DNA of 64,000 nucleotides, taken from contig NZ_FPCK01000001.1 of assembly GCF_900116545.1 (NCBI RefSeq), positions 1,612,001 to 1,676,000 on the forward strand, given 5' to 3'. The first letter of the stretch is position 1, and the number at the start of each line of letters is the position of its first letter. This document shows, piece by piece, positions 62,265-64,000 of this stretch. Origin of the DNA: Devosia crocina (GTDB lineage: Bacteria; Pseudomonadota; Alphaproteobacteria; Rhizobiales; Devosiaceae). The notes under the pieces are model-generated. The model worked only from the letters and a program-made list of their open reading frames with translations, had not been told where the DNA came from and ran no database searches. Both the position numbers and the translations under genes were made by a program.

Positions 62265-62876
62265 ATGACTCATCGCCACATCATCGCCATTCTGCGCGGC
62301 ATCACCAATGAGGAGGCGGTGCCCGTGTGCACTGCCCTTGTCGAGTCAGGCATCACTCTGATCGAGGTCCCGCTCAACTCGCCCAACGCCACCGAAAGCA
62401 TCGCGCGGGCAGCCAAGGCGCTGTCGGACCGAGCTGACATCGGGGCGGGCACCGTGCTTTCGGAGGAAGACGTGCGGGCCGTCTCTGCTGCGGGGGGCAC
62501 GTTCATCGTTTCGCCCGACACTAACGAGGCAGTGATCGCCGAGACGGTGCGGCTGGGGATGAAGTCCTATCCGGGCGTCTTTTCACCCAGCGACGCCTTC
62601 AAGGCCATTCGCACCGGCGCCTCGGGACTTAAATTCTTTCCGGCCGAAGTGCTGGGGTCCAAAGGCATCAAGGCGATGAAGGCGGTGCTGCCGCCCGATA
62701 TGCCCACCTATGCTGTGGGCGGCGCCAATCCCGACAATTTCGATGAGTTCTTCGCTGTAGGCTGCACCGGCTTCGGCCTCGGCACATATATTTTCAAACC
62801 TGGCATGAGCGTTGCGGAGGTCGCCGAGCGCGCCGCCACTGCCGTTGCCGCCTATGACAAGGGAGCCAAGGCATGA
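62265..62876 (+). CDS. dgoA: 2-dehydro-3-deoxy-6-phosphogalactonate aldolase (203 aa)
   Basis: KDPG/KDPGal aldolase fold: IEVPLNSPNATESI with the active-site Glu, GAGTVLSEEDVRA, and the Schiff-base Lys in GLKFFPAEVLGSKG (about residue 126). It yields pyruvate and glyceraldehyde-3-phosphate. Its end overlaps the lactonase start by ATGA. Confidence 0.93.
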   Translation: MTHRHIIAILRGITNEEAVPVCTALVESGITLIEVPLNSPNATESIARAAKALSDRADIGAGTVLSEEDVRAVSAAGGTFIVSPDTNEAVIAETVRLGMKSYPGVFSPSDAFKAIRTGASGLKFFPAEVLGSKGIKAMKAVLPPDMPTYAVGGANPDNFDEFFAVGCTGFGLGTYIFKPGMSVAEVAERAATAVAAYDKGAKA

Positions 62877-63748
62877 GCGAAACCGCCCGCCTTCTGATCG
62901 ACAGCAAATGTGAACTGGGTGAAGGCCCGATCTGGCATGCCGAGCGCCAGCAGCTCTTCTGGTTCGACATCAACGAGCAGTCCCTGTTTGCTGCCAACAC
63001 AGCGGGTAAAATTGAGGAAAGCTGGCTCTTCAACGAGGCAGTGACTGCAGCAGCCATCATCGATCGCGATCGCGTCGCCATTGCCAGCGAGAACGGGCTG
63101 ATCGAGTTCGACCTGCGGGTCGGGGGGATGAACCGGCTGGAGGATATCGAGCGGGACGTGCCCGCCAACCGCTCCAACGATAGCCGTGTCCATCCGTCGG
63201 GTGCTTTCTGGATCGGCACGATGGTCAAGGACGAGGGACCAAAGAACGGGGCGGTCTACCACTACCGCGCGGGGCAGTTGACCCGGATCATCGAGAACGT
63301 TGCCATTCCCAATGCGACCTGCTTTTCGCCCGATGGGCGGATCGCCTATTTCACTGACACACCGACCAAGAAGATCCTCAAGTGCCTGACGGACCCGGAA
63401 ACGGGCCTGCCGCAGGGCGAGTGGGAAGTGTTCGCCGATGTCGCGGACGGCCGCGGGCATCCCGATGGGGCCGTGGTCGATAGCGAAGGCTATCTCTGGA
63501 ACGCCAAATGGGGCGGCAGCTGCGTCGTGCGCCATGCGCCGGACGGCAGCATCGACCGGATCGTGGAAGTGCCGGTGAGCCAGGTCACCTGCCCGGCCTT
63601 TGGCGGCAAGGATCTGAAGACACTGTTCATCACCACCGCGGCCAAGGGATTGTCGCCGGAACAGCTGGCGGCGGAAAAGGTCGCGGGTGGCGTTTTCGCC
63701 ATCGAGGTCGATGTCGCCGGCCAGCCCGAAACGCCGATCAAGCTTTGA
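62873..63748 (+). CDS. SMP-30/gluconolactonase-family sugar lactonase (291 aa)
   Basis: [21 protein letters not shown] (start of the beta-propeller), [20 protein letters not shown] and [18 protein letters not shown], with the metal-binding Glu, Asn and Asp. Its context suggests a galactono- or arabinono-lactonase. It overlaps the aldolase gene by ATGA and is followed at 8 bp by the beta-galactosidase gene. Confidence 0.92.
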   Translation: MSETARLLIDSKCELGEGPIWHAERQQLFWFDINEQSLFAANTAGKIEESWLFNEAVTAAAIIDRDRVAIASENGLIEFDLRVGGMNRLEDIERDVPANRSNDSRVHPSGAFWIGTMVKDEGPKNGAVYHYRAGQLTRIIENVAIPNATCFSPDGRIAYFTDTPTKKILKCLTDPETGLPQGEWEVFADVADGRGHPDGAVVDSEGYLWNAKWGGSCVVRHAPDGSIDRIVEVPVSQVTCPAFGGKDLKTLFITTAAKGLSPEQLAAEKVAGGVFAIEVDVAGQPETPIKL

Positions 63749-63755
63749 GCACACC

Positions 63756-64000
63756 ATGACCATCGAACCTACCCTGGGCGTTTGCTACTACCCCGAACAC
63801 TGGCCGGAAGACTGGTGGGACAAGGACGCGGCGCGTATGGCCGATGTCGGCATCCAATATGTCCGCATCGGCGAATTCGCCTGGTCACGGCTTGAGCCGA
63901 CGCCGGGCGATTTGCAGCTGGACTGGATGATCCGGGCCATGGATGTGCTCGGCCGTCATGGGCTCAAGGTGATCGTGGGCACGCCCACAGCCACCCCGCC
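63756..64000 (+). CDS. Beta-galactosidase, GH42 (5' part, continues beyond window)
   Basis: The 81 visible residues are a GH42 N-terminus: [38 protein letters not shown] and the [14 protein letters not shown] strand. It would release galactose from galactosides, feeding the downstream galactonate route. It begins 8 bp after the lactonase stop. The catalytic Glu residues lie outside the window. Confidence 0.92.
   Translation, partial: MTIEPTLGVCYYPEHWPEDWWDKDAARMADVGIQYVRIGEFAWSRLEPTPGDLQLDWMIRAMDVLGRHGLKVIVGTPTATP

Overview
The window is GC-rich chromosomal DNA of an alphaproteobacterium, most likely in the Hyphomicrobiales and perhaps Devosia/Pelagibacterium-like. The grounds are the topA...rnr-DUF983...rpmG neighbourhood, a perfect alphaproteobacterial SOS box (GTTC-N7-GTTC) upstream of umuDC, an FbpABC iron transporter, DUF2336, and a galactonate-type sugar-acid operon. 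This placement is inferred from gene content; no database search was possible.

Region A (1 to about 23,597) is an integrated, phage-derived element. Its right end is sharp: a tyrosine integrase (22,260-23,492), a 20-bp integrase-arm-like site, then the 3' part of a tRNA-Thr(TGT) gene from the anticodon loop to CCA (attR). Two more copies of the arm-like site lie at 43-62 and 113-132, so the left end is probably just outside the window. Inside it are: (i) a left block of small phage-type genes, including a tandem pair of excisionase-like paralogues; (ii) a 5.7-kb cargo segment bounded by a perfect 38-bp inverted repeat, carrying a secreted nuclease, a DUF2442-HTH protein, a PAS-LuxR regulator, a FixJ-like regulator that lacks its phosphoacceptor Asp, and an SOS-controlled umuDC whose UmuD has Cys in place of the catalytic Ser; (iii) an XRE regulator / YjgR-like (HerA-type) ATPase / DUF3800 group; (iv) a putatively secreted DUF4214 protein; (v) a long, translationally coupled minus-strand phage operon (21,253 to 12,995) running from an Arc-type regulator through replication-like genes to a tail assembly chaperone with a T TTT TTT frameshift site and a tape measure protein; (vi) a rightward operon with a second Arc-type regulator, a Rap1a-like immunity protein and the integrase. 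Terminase, portal, capsid and baseplate genes are not seen, so the element looks like a remnant or a satellite.

Region B (23.7-31.7 kb) is host accessory DNA: a double-domain KaiC-like ATPase with a CheY-like receiver, a secreted lytic transglycosylase with a probable SPOR tail, several small membrane or exported proteins, and an SDR oxidoreductase plus DUF4336 pair. Region C (31.8-43.9 kb) holds treZ, fdhD with an FdhF/YdeP-type molybdoenzyme, an iron ABC transporter (order fbpC-fbpA-fbpB) and a large hybrid histidine kinase.

Region D (44-57.6 kb) is core-like: NAD kinase, a DUF2336 protein, a transglycosylase, a nitroreductase, topA, an M19 dipeptidase and a sialidase-like exported protein (both lying between topA and rnr), RNase R, DUF983, a DUF3052-like protein and rpmG with a strong terminator. 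Region E (57.7-64 kb) has an M32 carboxypeptidase, then an IlvD/Edd sugar-acid dehydratase divergent from a kinase-aldolase-lactonase-GH42 beta-galactosidase operon. Together these would take galactosides through galactonate to pyruvate and glyceraldehyde-3-phosphate.
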